Source: Cycas panzhihuaensis
Lineage: Eukaryota > Cycadophyta
DNA length: 64,000 bases
Assembly (NCBI GenBank): GCA_023213395.1
Contig: CM041465.1
Span: forward strand, 101,377,741 to 101,441,740
Reading direction: 5' to 3'
The notes under the pieces are model-generated. The model saw nothing but the letters and a program-made list of their open reading frames with translations, had not been told where the DNA came from and made no database searches. The stretch's first letter is position 1. Each line of letters starts with the position of its first letter. Below are positions 33,945-43,840 of the stretch, piece after piece. Position numbers and translations under genes: made by a program.

Positions 33945-34581
33945 TGTTGAGAATATAAGGTCCCAAACCTTTTAACCGCCACCAAGATCTATTGCATTCT
34001 TATAACTAGTTATAGAAATTGAAACTTAAAATTACATGCAAGTTCTAAAATCAGAGATTATATAATAACATGAAAATTAAAGCCAAAAATCACATATACA
34101 CCTTATATAATATGGTAAAACCCTAGTAGAGTGCTAGGGAAACATCCACACAGGAAAGGTATTGATCTTTATTATTGTAGAATGGAGAAACAGTACATCT
34201 CAATTACAGAGTACTCTCAGCAACAACAACCAGCTGCCGCCCTTTTCTTAGTACATTACATTTCATACAACATAATAAGAAAAGCCCTAAAACGGGCTAC
34301 ATGAGAGGGACATCTAGGGCATAAATCTCAACCATAGAATCTAGGGTATCTGTATCAAACGACCCTGATTCTCTTTACATTTTACTATGCTTTACATGGC
34401 TAATTTTTCAGGTTGAGGGCTATCGCCTATGAACCTCCACCTAGTGGTGGGCGTTCCATGCCCCCCACACCTTTCGATAGGGGCTCCCCGCCTTGGAACC
34501 CCCTGAGAAAGATTGGGGGGGAAACCATGCCAAAAACATGCCAAAATTTTAGCCCCATAATTATTGTCACAATATCCAATA
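33945..34581 (-). repeat. Element C right LTR (5' LTR on minus strand)
   Basis: 637 bases from TGTTGAGAATATAAGG to AATATCCAATA. It contains a shortened GC-rich block (about 34411-34535) compared with B. Confidence 0.94.
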
Positions 34582-34586
34582 AGAAA

Positions 34587-34715
34587 GAAATCTTCAAGAC
34601 CATTGATAAGACTAAAAGGGGAAAGATTATGTTTGGAGATTACACTACCTATGAATCTTTTAGCAAGAGTAATATTACCATAACCACTGAATTAGATGAA
34701 AAAAGATACATTGAT
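34587..34715 (+). pseudogene. pol: Element D protease, middle piece between C and E
   Basis: Continues the D frame exactly: EIFKTIDKTKRGKIMFGDY and onward to DEKRYID, ending at the TSD of E (TTGAT, 34711-34715). The next codons (DVLYVPSLKKN) follow at 40555. Confidence 0.9.
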
Positions 34716-35030
34716 TATTAAGGTTAATGTTCATCACCCCACTCCTACCATTTACACATATGAAGGTAAGTAAGGCAAGGTTAAAGTTACTTTAGTTAAG
34801 CATTATTTTATTATATTTTAAATTTTAGAGGTTGAGGAGGTTTCCCTCCTCCCTCAAACTATATCTTTACTAGAGTGACAAACCCTAGTGTCTTTTGATA
34901 CCACCATCATTTTGGACATTTTTAAGACTCTCTTAAAGATGGATTGAATACAAAGATTATTGTGTTTATGCAACAATGTTTTGATTACTTGATGTATTGC
35001 TCTACTCTATCTCTATTTTACAAACCTTCA
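34716..35030 (+). repeat. Element E 5' LTR
   Basis: 315 bases. By eye it differs from LTR2 at about 20 sites plus a 14-base indel near the start (GAGTGCACACATGTG region present only in LTR2). Confidence 0.93.
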
Positions 35031-35032
35031 TT

Positions 35033-35044
35033 TGGTATCAGAGC
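35033..35044 (+). other. Element E primer-binding site
   Basis: TGGTATCAGAGC, two bases after the LTR. A weaker echo, CTTCATTTGGCAT, appears about 48 bases further on, reminiscent of the duplicated PBS seen in N. Confidence 0.92.
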
Positions 35045-36393
35045 TTAGATTGTTGGCCTATTGTATCTTCATTTGGCATGTTGAAGTCCTTTTTTTCAGA
35101 GTAAGAAGATCCATTAGTTTCTGAAGCAAATCTACTCATGGTAAACCAAATATTGGTTATATTCATTCTCTATAAAACTTTTTAGTAGTTTCTTATACTA
35201 TTTTTCATTAAAATTTTTTATTATTTCTATTTATATTTAGAAAATAACCCATATCTTCATAGATCTGTGCAGGATCACAGTTTTAGTTAGTAAAATATTT
35301 AAGATCTCATCATTTTATGAAGTTTCTATTAATAAGTTTTAAATATTTTGTTAAATATTAGGCTATTTTTGGTGTATTTAGTCTATTTACTCAATATTTT
35401 TTTATATCTGTGTAATTATTACTGCATATTTAGCCCAATAGGTTTTTTGAAGAAGTTATACTAAGATTTAATTTGATATTTTATAAGATTTTATTGTTTA
35501 TTCACCATTTTTTCAAGGTTTGACAAGGAACTTATGTTTTTATAGGCTAGTGTAGTCTCCACTGTGAATGAAACCCTAGCAAATCACCAATCATTTCAAA
35601 GCTATCTGAGTCAACTTCATACTAGATTTAACAGTTTTGATTTTTGATGCTTTGGTGAAGAGATCTCTCTCCCAGAAGCTCAGTTTTCTTTTCCTTTTCT
35701 TTTTTTTTTTTTTGGTAATAAAACCCCACTGCCCCTTCTCTCATTTGATTATTTTGGATTCTTTTTTCATCAATTTTTTTATGTGACAGGGGTGTAGGTC
35801 CGATACAAGATAGAACAAGCAAGTTCAGTCTAATTTTAAGCATTTCTTGGGCCGTATGGTCTCCATAAAGGCGTATGACCTCCTTGGGAGCCAAAGCTTC
35901 ATTCTCTGCATATAAGCATATGTTTGTCATGAAATTTGACAGGGATATTTCCATCAACTATATCAACCTACTCCTCTAGTTTCGTCAATTTTTGTTTCTC
36001 CATTGGTGAGATCTAACCTACTAAATTTTTCCCTCCAAGTACATCCTTTTGTTGACAAATTTTTTTGATTTTTTATATAAAAATTATATTTTTTTAAAAG
36101 ATTTTTTATTGATCTACCTCTGTAGACCCTTTGCACCCACATCTGGTTAGCTTCTAAAGGTGTTTAATTACTTCTCAAATCAAAAAAATATTTTTTCATT
36201 TTATATTTATTTTTCAAGTTTATTTTTTGGGTGACTTAATACCCTCATTTTGGCTAGCTTGTACAGTAGATCCAACGCTAAAAACCCCTGCAAGTAACTA
36301 CTCGTTGTGATCCTTGTTAAACTAGTGAGCTAGTGGAAGAAACCGTTCGTGATTTCATTGATCATATAATGAGATATTTAGTTTTGAATGACT

Positions 36394-37017
36394 TGTTGAG
36401 AATACAAGGTCCCAAACCTTAAACCACCACAAGATCTGAACTATTTTACAACTAGTTACAGGAATCAAAACTAGAATTTAGCATGCAAGTTCTAAACTCA
36501 AAGATAATACAATAATATAAATATGAAATCCAAACACCACATATGCACCTGATATAATGTGGTAAAACCCTAGCAGTGTGCTAGGGAAACATCCATACAG
36601 GAAAGGTATCGATCTTTATTGTTGTAAAATGGAGAAAAAGTACATCTCAGTAGTAGAGTGCTCTCAGGAATAACAACTAGTTGTCGCCTTCATCACAATA
36701 TATTACATTACATACAACATAATAAGAAAAGCCCTAATTCAGGTTATATGAGAGGGACATCCAAGGCATAAATCTCAACCATAGAATCTAGGGGTATTTA
36801 TATCAAACAACCTTGATTCTCTTTACATTTTAATATGGTTTACAGGGCTAATTTTTCAGGTCAGGGGCTATCACCCCTGAACCCCCTCTTAGTAAGGGCC
36901 ATTCCACACCTCTGCACCCCCCAGCCAACACCTCTGCACCCCCCAGCCAAGGGGGAAACCATACTGCTAACATGCCAAAATTTTAGCCTCAAACTATTGT
37001 TATCATAATATCCAACA
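36394..37017 (-). repeat. Solo LTR of the B/C family inside element E
   Basis: 624 bases from TGTTGAGAATACAAGG to ATATCCAACA, flanked by a perfect TSD TGACT (36389-36393, 37018-37022). With no internal sequence left, it is the product of LTR-LTR recombination. Within its GC block a 22-base unit (CACCTCTGCACCCCCCAGCC core) is tandemly duplicated at about 36908-36951. Confidence 0.95.
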
Positions 37018-38634
37018 TGACTATTACTCCATTTGGCTCCTATTTGATCTACAGGCTCATTCTTAGTACATAAGTAACAGATCAGCGTACAATTTTACTA
37101 GCTCTTTACTACCTAAGACACCTTTTTTCTTATTAATGTTTGTCTCATTTCATGGCCTATAGAGAGAGATCCAGCCTCTAAAGCAATTTAGGCTTTAGTT
37201 TCTCAGGTTTTTGGTATTTTTTAGTGTTTTTTCTTAAATATTTTTAAAATTTTTTTATAAAATGTAGAATACCTTACTTGGGTGTCTCCTATATACACAT
37301 TTCAACTTAAATCTAAAGTCTAGAAAAGCAATTTCATCTCATTTTTGTTACTGTTCTCTTTGTAAGCTCCTGTCATGCGCCCGTTGTCCATAATTGTTTA
37401 CACAATATATATAATATTTAATCACTTTTTTTTTTAATCATTTTTATTCTGATTTATTAGAGGATCTATTACCCCTTTTTTTATTTTTTTTAAATACATA
37501 GTGTATTCAGCTATTTTCTACAATATTGTTTCATTGGGATATCGGTTTCTGAGGAAACATGTCCTGTTGAGTCTAGAATTTTGTAGGCTATAGTTTATAT
37601 TGGCTATTTTCCATATTTGGAGCTGATTTGAGCTAATTTTAATGAAATGAAGTCAATCATTTTTTTTTAATACCTTTTTAAATTATTATCACAAAATCCC
37701 TTCTTTATCAGGTTATACTTTATCATCAAGAGATCATTTTTTACCCAGATCTACTCTGCAGCAATCTATTTTCAGTAAACTTCATTAGTATCTACTTATT
37801 TTATTTTTTAGAATTTGATTTAATCATTATTTTAATCGGTGAAAGTGACACTTTAGTATTTTTTAACATATTAACATAAAAAGTACTTTCCACTATTTTT
37901 GTTATAATATTTCTGTTTCATATCAGATTTCATATCCATTAGTTTCATTAGGAAGTTGACTCATTTCTCTTTAAACTAACATATTTATTTATAAATTTTA
38001 AAGTTTTCTTACATACTTTCAAAGCAGACAAAATTGAGATACATAAAAGCTCCTAATTTATCATTATTACATATTTTCATATACTATTTCTTAAGTTTAT
38101 TGACTCAAAGCATATTAAGTAGTCCTTTAAATTATATTTGATTATTTTACATTGTTTTATAACTCTTTTACTAGTATTTCATAATCCTTTAAGCCCTAGT
38201 CTTACGTTAAGTCCCAAAAAGTGGACCATATAATTTGTACGTTAAAATCTTGACTTGTAGGAACCTATTCTTAAAATGGTCAGTTCTGTTGAATAGATAT
38301 TTTATTGATCTTTAAATGGTATAATCTCATCTTAATTTTATATTGTTTAGTATAGCCTTGAAGCTGATCAACTTGAGCATTTGATATATCCTAATAGGCT
38401 TGTCCTCTTAACCTTTTAAGTTCTTTCTTTCTTTTATTTATCTTATTGATTACTCATGATACATGTTTGAAGCTTTTATTTGGCTTTTATATAATTTCTT
38501 ATAAGTTAATTTGTAGTAAAAGATTAATCACATGCATATAAAGTGAGCGACAAGCTAAGTGGTCCTTTATACTAAAACGAGTACAATTCTATTTTTTAGA
38601 AATTTCTTCTTTATATTTTTCATCTTTCTAAAGA

Positions 38635-38636
<2 letters not shown>

Positions 38637-38671
<35 letters not shown>
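38637..38671. repeat. AT microsatellite
   Basis: About 17 uninterrupted AT units in the leader of element E. Confidence 0.95.
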
Positions 38672-38673
<2 letters not shown>

Positions 38674-39324
38674 ATTTCCTACATTATATATCTTCATTAT
38701 AGACAAAAAGAATACTTATTAATCTTGGATTGAAAAAGAAGGTCATTTTCTTGCTCAAGTTTGTATTTATTCATTTGAAAAATCAAAAGCTTAGAATTTT
38801 TTATTTTTTTATCATCAAAAAGTCTTATTTCATATCTGCATATTTAAATATCTTAATTACTTTGCAAGATTCCATTATAAAGTTTGTTTAATCATTCTAT
38901 TTTCAAAGAGTATTTGAGATCATCCATTATAAGTTCATTCATTTATTAAATTAAAAAGTTCATACACTTGTTGAAAGCATTCTTCATTTATCATTGTTAA
39001 AAAACTCATACACTTATTGAAAACATTCTTTATTAATCATTGTTAAAAGAACATACACTTATTAAAAACATCCTTGATTCATTATTACACTTAAAGTTGC
39101 ATAAAGTGCACTTTAATTCAAAGGAACATTTTATTTTTTAAGGGCATTACATCTTTTTCTTGGAAGTTATTGGCAAGACCACATCATTAATAACTTATTG
39201 ACATTGATTTGCATTCTTTTTTGAATAATTTTATCATCTACTTACATTAGTATTGAACTCATTTAAGGATTTGTCTACTTGAAAAGCATATTCTTTTCAA
39301 TTATGTATTAAAGTTTCTTATAAA

Positions 39325-39879
39325 ATGGCAATGAATTTAAATCAAATACCATTCCCTATATTTGATGGTCATGATTTTTCAAAATAGCATAAAATAATAC
39401 AAACTCACTTTATCACAAATGATCTTTAAAGATACCTATAAGATGGATATGACCTTAATAATAAAGAAGACATAAAAAAAGATAATAAACCCTCAGTTAT
39501 ATTATTTTGCACTATAGATGACAATGTTTTCTCTAAAGTTTGTGAAATGATGACCTCCAAATCTATATGAGACACCTTAGATTCTATTTATGGGGGAGAA
39601 ACGCTCAATATAAATGAATTTAACTTTGATATTGTTGAGCATGTGAGACAAATGTCAGAGCAGGTTATTTGTGATAAAAAGATCAAGGAAGAGAATTCAA
39701 GTCAAATGAATGATCACCTTGTTGCACGTGAAGTTGATCCTTCATTTAAGAGGAAGAAACCTTATGATATGATAGATACTCACAAAATAAAGATTTCAAA
39801 AGACCAAGTCAAAGTTCCAGGAGATAAAGTTAGAGTTGTAGCCATTCATTTTCATTCAAAGCATGCTACACCTACTTAG
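39325..39879 (+). pseudogene. gag: Element E truncated gag
   Basis: The frame from ATG 39325 reads MAMNLNQIPFPIFDGHDFSK, then HKIIQTHFITNDL, DNKPSVILFCTIDDNVFSKV and DTLDSIYGG, a copia gag N-terminal domain of about 110 residues. All its stops (39385 and others) fall at expected Trp positions. It then continues open as a hydrophilic tail (39643-39879, EQVICDKKIKEENSSQMND and onward) with no zinc knuckle and no protease. Total about 185 codons against roughly 250-300 for a normal copia gag. It could at most have supplied a capsid-like domain. Confidence 0.82.
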
Positions 39880-40145
39880 ACTTCATTTGAACCACTCAAT
39901 GTTAAAGAGACACATTATTGAAAGGTTGAGATGAGTTGATGATGATCAAGCTAAAGGACAAACATTCAAAGTTTTTTTTTAGAAGATAAAGTTAGAGTTG
40001 CAGTCATCCATCTTCATTCAAATCAAGCTACACCTACTTGGACTTCATTTAAATCACTTAATATTAAAAAGACATACATTATTGAAAGGATGAGGCAAGT
40101 TGATAATGATCAAGCTAAAGGACAAATATTCAAGTTTTTTTTTTA
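39821..40145 (+). repeat. Tandem duplication, about 162-bp unit, downstream of gag in E
   Basis: GATAAAGTTAGAGTTG at about 39823 recurs at about 39985. Both units run through GCTACACCTACTT and ATCAAGCTAAAGGACAAA to a T-run. This is an imperfect direct duplication. Confidence 0.85.
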
Positions 40146-40220
40146 AGTTTTTTTCAAGTTCAAGTTTTACAAGTTTAAAGAGAAGACAAAGATGTTTGTG
40201 ATGACCATTAAGGAGGAGAA

Positions 40221-40549
40221 TATTAGGGTTAATGTTCATCACCTCACTCCCATCATTTACACATGTGAGTGCACACATGTGAAGGTAAGTAAGGTAAGGT
40301 TAAAGTTACTTTAGTTAAGCATTATTTTATTATATTTTAAATTTTGGAGGTTGAGGAGGTTTCCCTTCTCCCTCAAACTATATCTTTACTGGGGTGATAA
40401 ACCCTGGTGTCTTTTGATACCACCTTCATTTTGGACATTTGTAGTACTCTCTCAAAGATGGATTGAATACAAAGATTATTATGTTTATGTAATAATGTTT
40501 TGATTACTTGATGTATTGCTCCGCTCTATCTCCATTTTATAAACCTTCA
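40221..40549 (+). repeat. Element E 3' LTR
   Basis: 329 bases, starting TATTAGGGTTAATG directly after AAGGAGGAGAA and ending AAACCTTCA before TSD TTGAT. Confidence 0.93.
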
Positions 40550-40554
40550 TTGAT

Positions 40555-41680
40555 GATGTGTTATATGTACCATCCCTAAAGAAAAACCTACTTTTGGTAG
40601 GTCAAATAATAGAATAAGATTACAAGGTTATTTTTGACAATGGCGAGTGTATAATTAAAGATAAGAGATTGAATAAAGCAATTTTAGCTAAAGGATGGAT
40701 AACTAATGATAGATTATTCAAGTTAGTAATTCCTCCACTAAACACTTATGCCTTAAAAGCCTCCTCCAAAGTTAGTAGTGACACATTGCACAAGATATTT
40801 GGTCACTTAAATTATAATAGCTTAGCCTTAATGAAGAAGACAGTAATGGTTAATGGATTACCTACGATACAAACAGATAAGGAAATATGTAAAGGTTACC
40901 TTCTTGGAAAATAACATAGAGAAAATTTTCGAGATAATAGTTATAAATCCTAAGGTCCTCTTTAACTAGTCTACATAGATCTATATGGACCCATGTATGT
41001 ACCGTCACTTAGAGGTGCAAAATACTTCATGACATTCATTAATAATTTTACTATAAAGACTTGGATGTATTTCCTAAATTTTAAATTAGATGTTTTATAA
41101 TGCTTTATTAACTTCAAAACCTTTGTGGAGAAACAAAGTAGCCTTAAGATTCTTGCACTTAGGTCAAGTAATAGGGAAGAATTCATCTCAAATGAATTCA
41201 AAGTATTTTGTACCTACCATAGTATTAGGAGATAATTTACCAATCCCTATACTCCACAATAAAATGGAGTAGCATAAAGAAAAAATTAGACCATTATCGA
41301 AATCGTTAGATATATACTCAAAGATAAGTAGCTTGGACATGAACTTTGGGTAGAAGCCATGTATACTACAATATACTTATTAAATAGGATTACTACCAAG
41401 GCTCCTAGGTGGGTCACACTAGTAGAAGCTTGGACAAGATATAAACCAAGCATACGTCACTTAAAAATTTTGGGATGTTTAGCATTTACTCATGTACTAT
41501 AGAAAAAGAGAATAAAATTAGATGACAAATGTACCAAATGCATATTTATAGGATACCACAATTTCTCCAAATCCTATAAACTATTTAATCTAAAAGATAA
41601 GAAAATAATTATGAGTAGGGATGTCATCTTCAAAGAAGATGACTGTTATCAATTATAAATTAAAAAGGACAAGGGAAAGA
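40555..41680 (+). pseudogene. pol: Element D protease end, GAG-pre and integrase
   Basis: DVLYVPSLKKNLLLVGQIIE resumes the frame after E. GAG-pre gives DTLHKIFGHLNYNSLALMKK and ICKGYLLGK (about 40785-40910). The integrase core follows: VYIDLYGPMYVPSLRGAKYF (D in D-YGP), FMTFINNFTIKTWMYF with the second Asp changed to Asn, then NPYTPQ-NGVA, LGHELWVEAMYTTIYLLNR, IRHLKILGCLAFTHVL and CIFIGYHNFSKSYKLF to RDVIFKEDD near 41645. Stops are mostly TAG/TAA at Gln and Trp positions. A frame change occurs near 41090. Confidence 0.88.
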
Positions 41681-41919
41681 ACATCATAGTAGAAATTGAT
41701 TTATGCCCTAAGTCAATAAATGTGCCAAATATACATGAATCAAGCCCCAATCAAGTTGGACCCTTTATGCTTAGTCGAAGTATTCTAAAATGGGTCTAAA
41801 GATGTCATGACCTAGTAAACATGCTAGACAACAACCTTGAAAGAAGGTATACTCGCTCCAATAGAGTCAACTTTTCTGTAATGAGCCAAGTTATGGAATC
41901 ACATGAGCATACTTTTGAA

Positions 41920-42690
41920 GAAGTTAATACCAAAGAGGAATAGAAGTATGCAATGCAAGAAGAATATAATGCTTTAGTCAAAAATGACAATTGGGAATTA
42001 GTTAACCTACCTCCAAACAAATTAGCAATTGGCACAAAATAGGTCTACAAGATAAAATTTAGGTCAAATGGCTCCATTGATAAGTATAAAGCAAGACTAG
42101 TAACTAAAGGTTATACTCAAATTAAGGGGATATACTATAATAAAACATTTACTCTAGTGGCTAGAATGAAAACTATATGTCTAATATTGAGCCTAGCTAT
42201 ACAAAAGGGTTGGACTATCCAATAGATGGATGTTGAAAGTGTTTTTTGATACATAGAGGAGGAGATCTATATATAACAACCTAAAGGCTTTGAAGTCAAG
42301 AGGAAGGAAAACAATGTTTATAAGCTCAAAAAGGTGTTGTACAAACTAAAATAAGCACCTAGAGCTTGGTACTCTAGGATTGATAAATACTTTAGAGACA
42401 AAGGATTCAAAATGATTCAATCAAATCCTGAACTATGCATCAAGATTAAAGGAGATTTAGTACTCATTGTAGGACTATATATTGATGACCTAATATATAC
42501 AGATAATGATCCTCAATTGTATCATAAATTCAAAGAAGATATATGCAAAGAATTTGAAATGATCTATTTGGGTCTCATGCACTACTTCCTAGGAAAGTGT
42601 GATAAAATGAGAATGGGATATTTGTATCCCAAAGAAAATACACCTTGGACCTACTTCAGAAATTTAAAATGAGTGATTGTAAAGCACTAA
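41920..42690 (+). pseudogene. pol: Element D reverse transcriptase
   Basis: RVT_2 landmarks in order: KYAMQEEYNALVKNDNWELV, KIKFRSNGSIDKYKARLVTK, GYTQIKGIYYNKTFTLVARM, EEEIYI-QPKGFEV, APRAWYSRIDKYF and GLYIDDLIYTDND (42475-42510, catalytic YIDD intact). LGLMHYFLGKCDKM then closes the palm. Stops stand at Trp (GTK-W-VYK) and Gln (QMDV, KQAPRAW) codons. The frame from about 41940 to 42670 appears continuous. Confidence 0.9.
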
Positions 42691-43445
42691 TTACACCATC
42701 TTAAGTCAAAATTAAACTATCCAAGTATGAAGAATCTGTATCAGTTGACCCTATACTCTATAGGCAACTGATTAGTAGTTTGATCTACTTGACATCAACT
42801 CATTTAGATATCATACATTCAGTAAGTATTATATCTAGATTTATACAAGATCTAAAGACATTACATTAACAACCAGTAAAAAGAATCCTTCAATACTTAA
42901 AAAGTACAATTTGTTATGGGCTACTTTCCAAATCCTCAATAGATTTTAGATTGATTGGCTATATAGATTCAAAATAGGTAGGTTGTATTGATGATAGAAA
43001 GTCTACATCAGGTTATACTTTTAGTTTGAGGTTAGCATCAATAGCTTAGAGTACTAAGAAGTAAAATACAATATCCTTATCTACTATGGAAGTAGAGTAC
43101 AAAGTAGTAATAGTATGAGCTTGTGAGACAGTTTGGTTACAATGACTACTCTAAGATCTATAAGTAAAATAAGATGGTCCTATACAGACATTTTGTGAAA
43201 GCCAAAATATAATTCAACTGACTTGTAATCTAGTGTTTTATAGAAGAATAAAGCATATCGAAACTCATCATCATTTTATCAAGGAATTTATACAAGCTAG
43301 TGAGATTAAGTTAGTCTACTATAGCACAGAAGAACAAGTAGTAGATATCTTTACTAAAGCTCTTGGAAAGATCAAATTATATAAATTCAGAGACAAGATC
43401 GAAGTCTTCCCAAATGAACATTATGGGGGAGAAATGTTTGATTAA
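42691..43445 (+). pseudogene. pol: Element D RNase H
   Basis: Segments SSLIYLTSTHLDI-HSVS, DRKSTSGYTFSLRLASIA, ISLSTMEVEYKVV, FCESQNIIQLTCNLVF, RIKHIETHHHFIKEFIQ and EEQVVDIFTKALGK follow copia RNase H order. In MEAEY the Ala is Val, and CDSQSAI is CESQNII. The last open stretch is 43233-43445 and runs into the LTR. The purine tract ATGGGGGAGAA (about 43423-43433) lies inside its end. Confidence 0.88.
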
Positions 43446-43679
43446 TATTCATTTGAGTTATTAAAAGGTATGTGAACATTAAGGTTGGTGAAGTCAACTT
43501 TGCCCAACCCTAGCTGACATTCTAATTATTTTTTAATGGTGTTTTTAAACACTAAAGATGATAGACATTGGGCTCTTACCCAATAACCCATCTATTTATA
43601 CTAGGCTACAAGGCCCCTAAGTGTTCTTTAACATCACCAATATCTCATGAAAGTTTTATTATTTTGAGTATTCAATATA
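43435..43679 (+). repeat. Element D 3' LTR
   Basis: Starts TGTTTGATTAATATTCATT after the purine tract and ends near TTCAATATA. It abuts the truncated LTR of F at about 43680. Confidence 0.85.
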
Positions 43680-43824
43680 GTGAGCCTATCATATTATAAA
43701 GCCTTTTAACCTTCCAATAAGAGGTTACCATTAGCAATTATGCATACACCACTTTGACTAATATTATAATTATATGGGAGGATATTAAACATTACCCAAA
43801 TATGACTAAATCCACATTTTAATA
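43680..43824 (-). repeat. Element F left LTR fragment
   Basis: TGAGCCTATCATATTATAAAG onward matches 47852-47991 of the right LTR. The next bases, AATCTCCCTCTTAATG, are a purine tract on the minus strand. Confidence 0.88.
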
Positions 43825-43840
43825 AATCTCCCTCTTAATG

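Larger units (their letters stand above)
30545..34581 (-). mobile_element. Ty1/copia element C, minus strand, internally deleted, nested in D
   Basis: Same family as B. The TSD AGAAA (30540-30544 and 34582-34586) is perfect, and removing the element with one TSD restores the frame of D. The left LTR ends abruptly at 31032 inside the GC-rich block and is joined directly to RT sequence equivalent to 9211 of B. The 3' part of RT, RNase H, the PPT and the end of the 3' LTR have therefore been deleted, about 1.3 kb. Confidence 0.95.
35045..39324 (+). other. 4.3-kb leader of element E
   Basis: T-rich, with stops in all frames and no coding motif. It contains a solo LTR of the B/C family (36394-37017) and an AT microsatellite (38637-38671). 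Even without the solo LTR the leader is about 3.6 kb. Confidence 0.7.
34716..40549 (+). mobile_element. Gag-only non-autonomous LTR element E, nested in D
   Basis: LTRs 34716-35030 and 40221-40549 begin TATTA(A/G)GGTTAATG and end CCTTCA. The TSD TTGAT (34711-34715, 40550-40554) is perfect and its removal restores the codon string YID-DVLYVP of D. A canonical PBS follows LTR1 and AAGGAGGAGAA (PPT) precedes LTR2. The interior holds a 4.3-kb leader, one truncated gag and no protease, integrase or RT. Element N at 63419 is the same family. Confidence 0.94.
27473..43679 (+). mobile_element. Ty1/copia element D, plus strand, hosting C and E
   Basis: LTR-like copies (about 27473-27718 and 43435-43679) flank gag, protease, integrase, RT and RNase H in copia order. 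Removing C and E with one TSD each restores one continuous frame through the protease region. Nearly all lesions in gag are TGG or CAA/CAG to stop. The two flanks do not match: the left is LINE endonuclease and the right is the LTR of element F. I could not find a TSD, so the ends may result from recombination (see findings). The exact LTR ends are uncertain by a few bases. Confidence 0.85.

Noticed and set aside
40054-40278. 74-codon minus-strand frame at the end of E
   Set aside because: It covers the 162-bp tandem duplication and the start of the 3' LTR; no motif and wrong strand for E.
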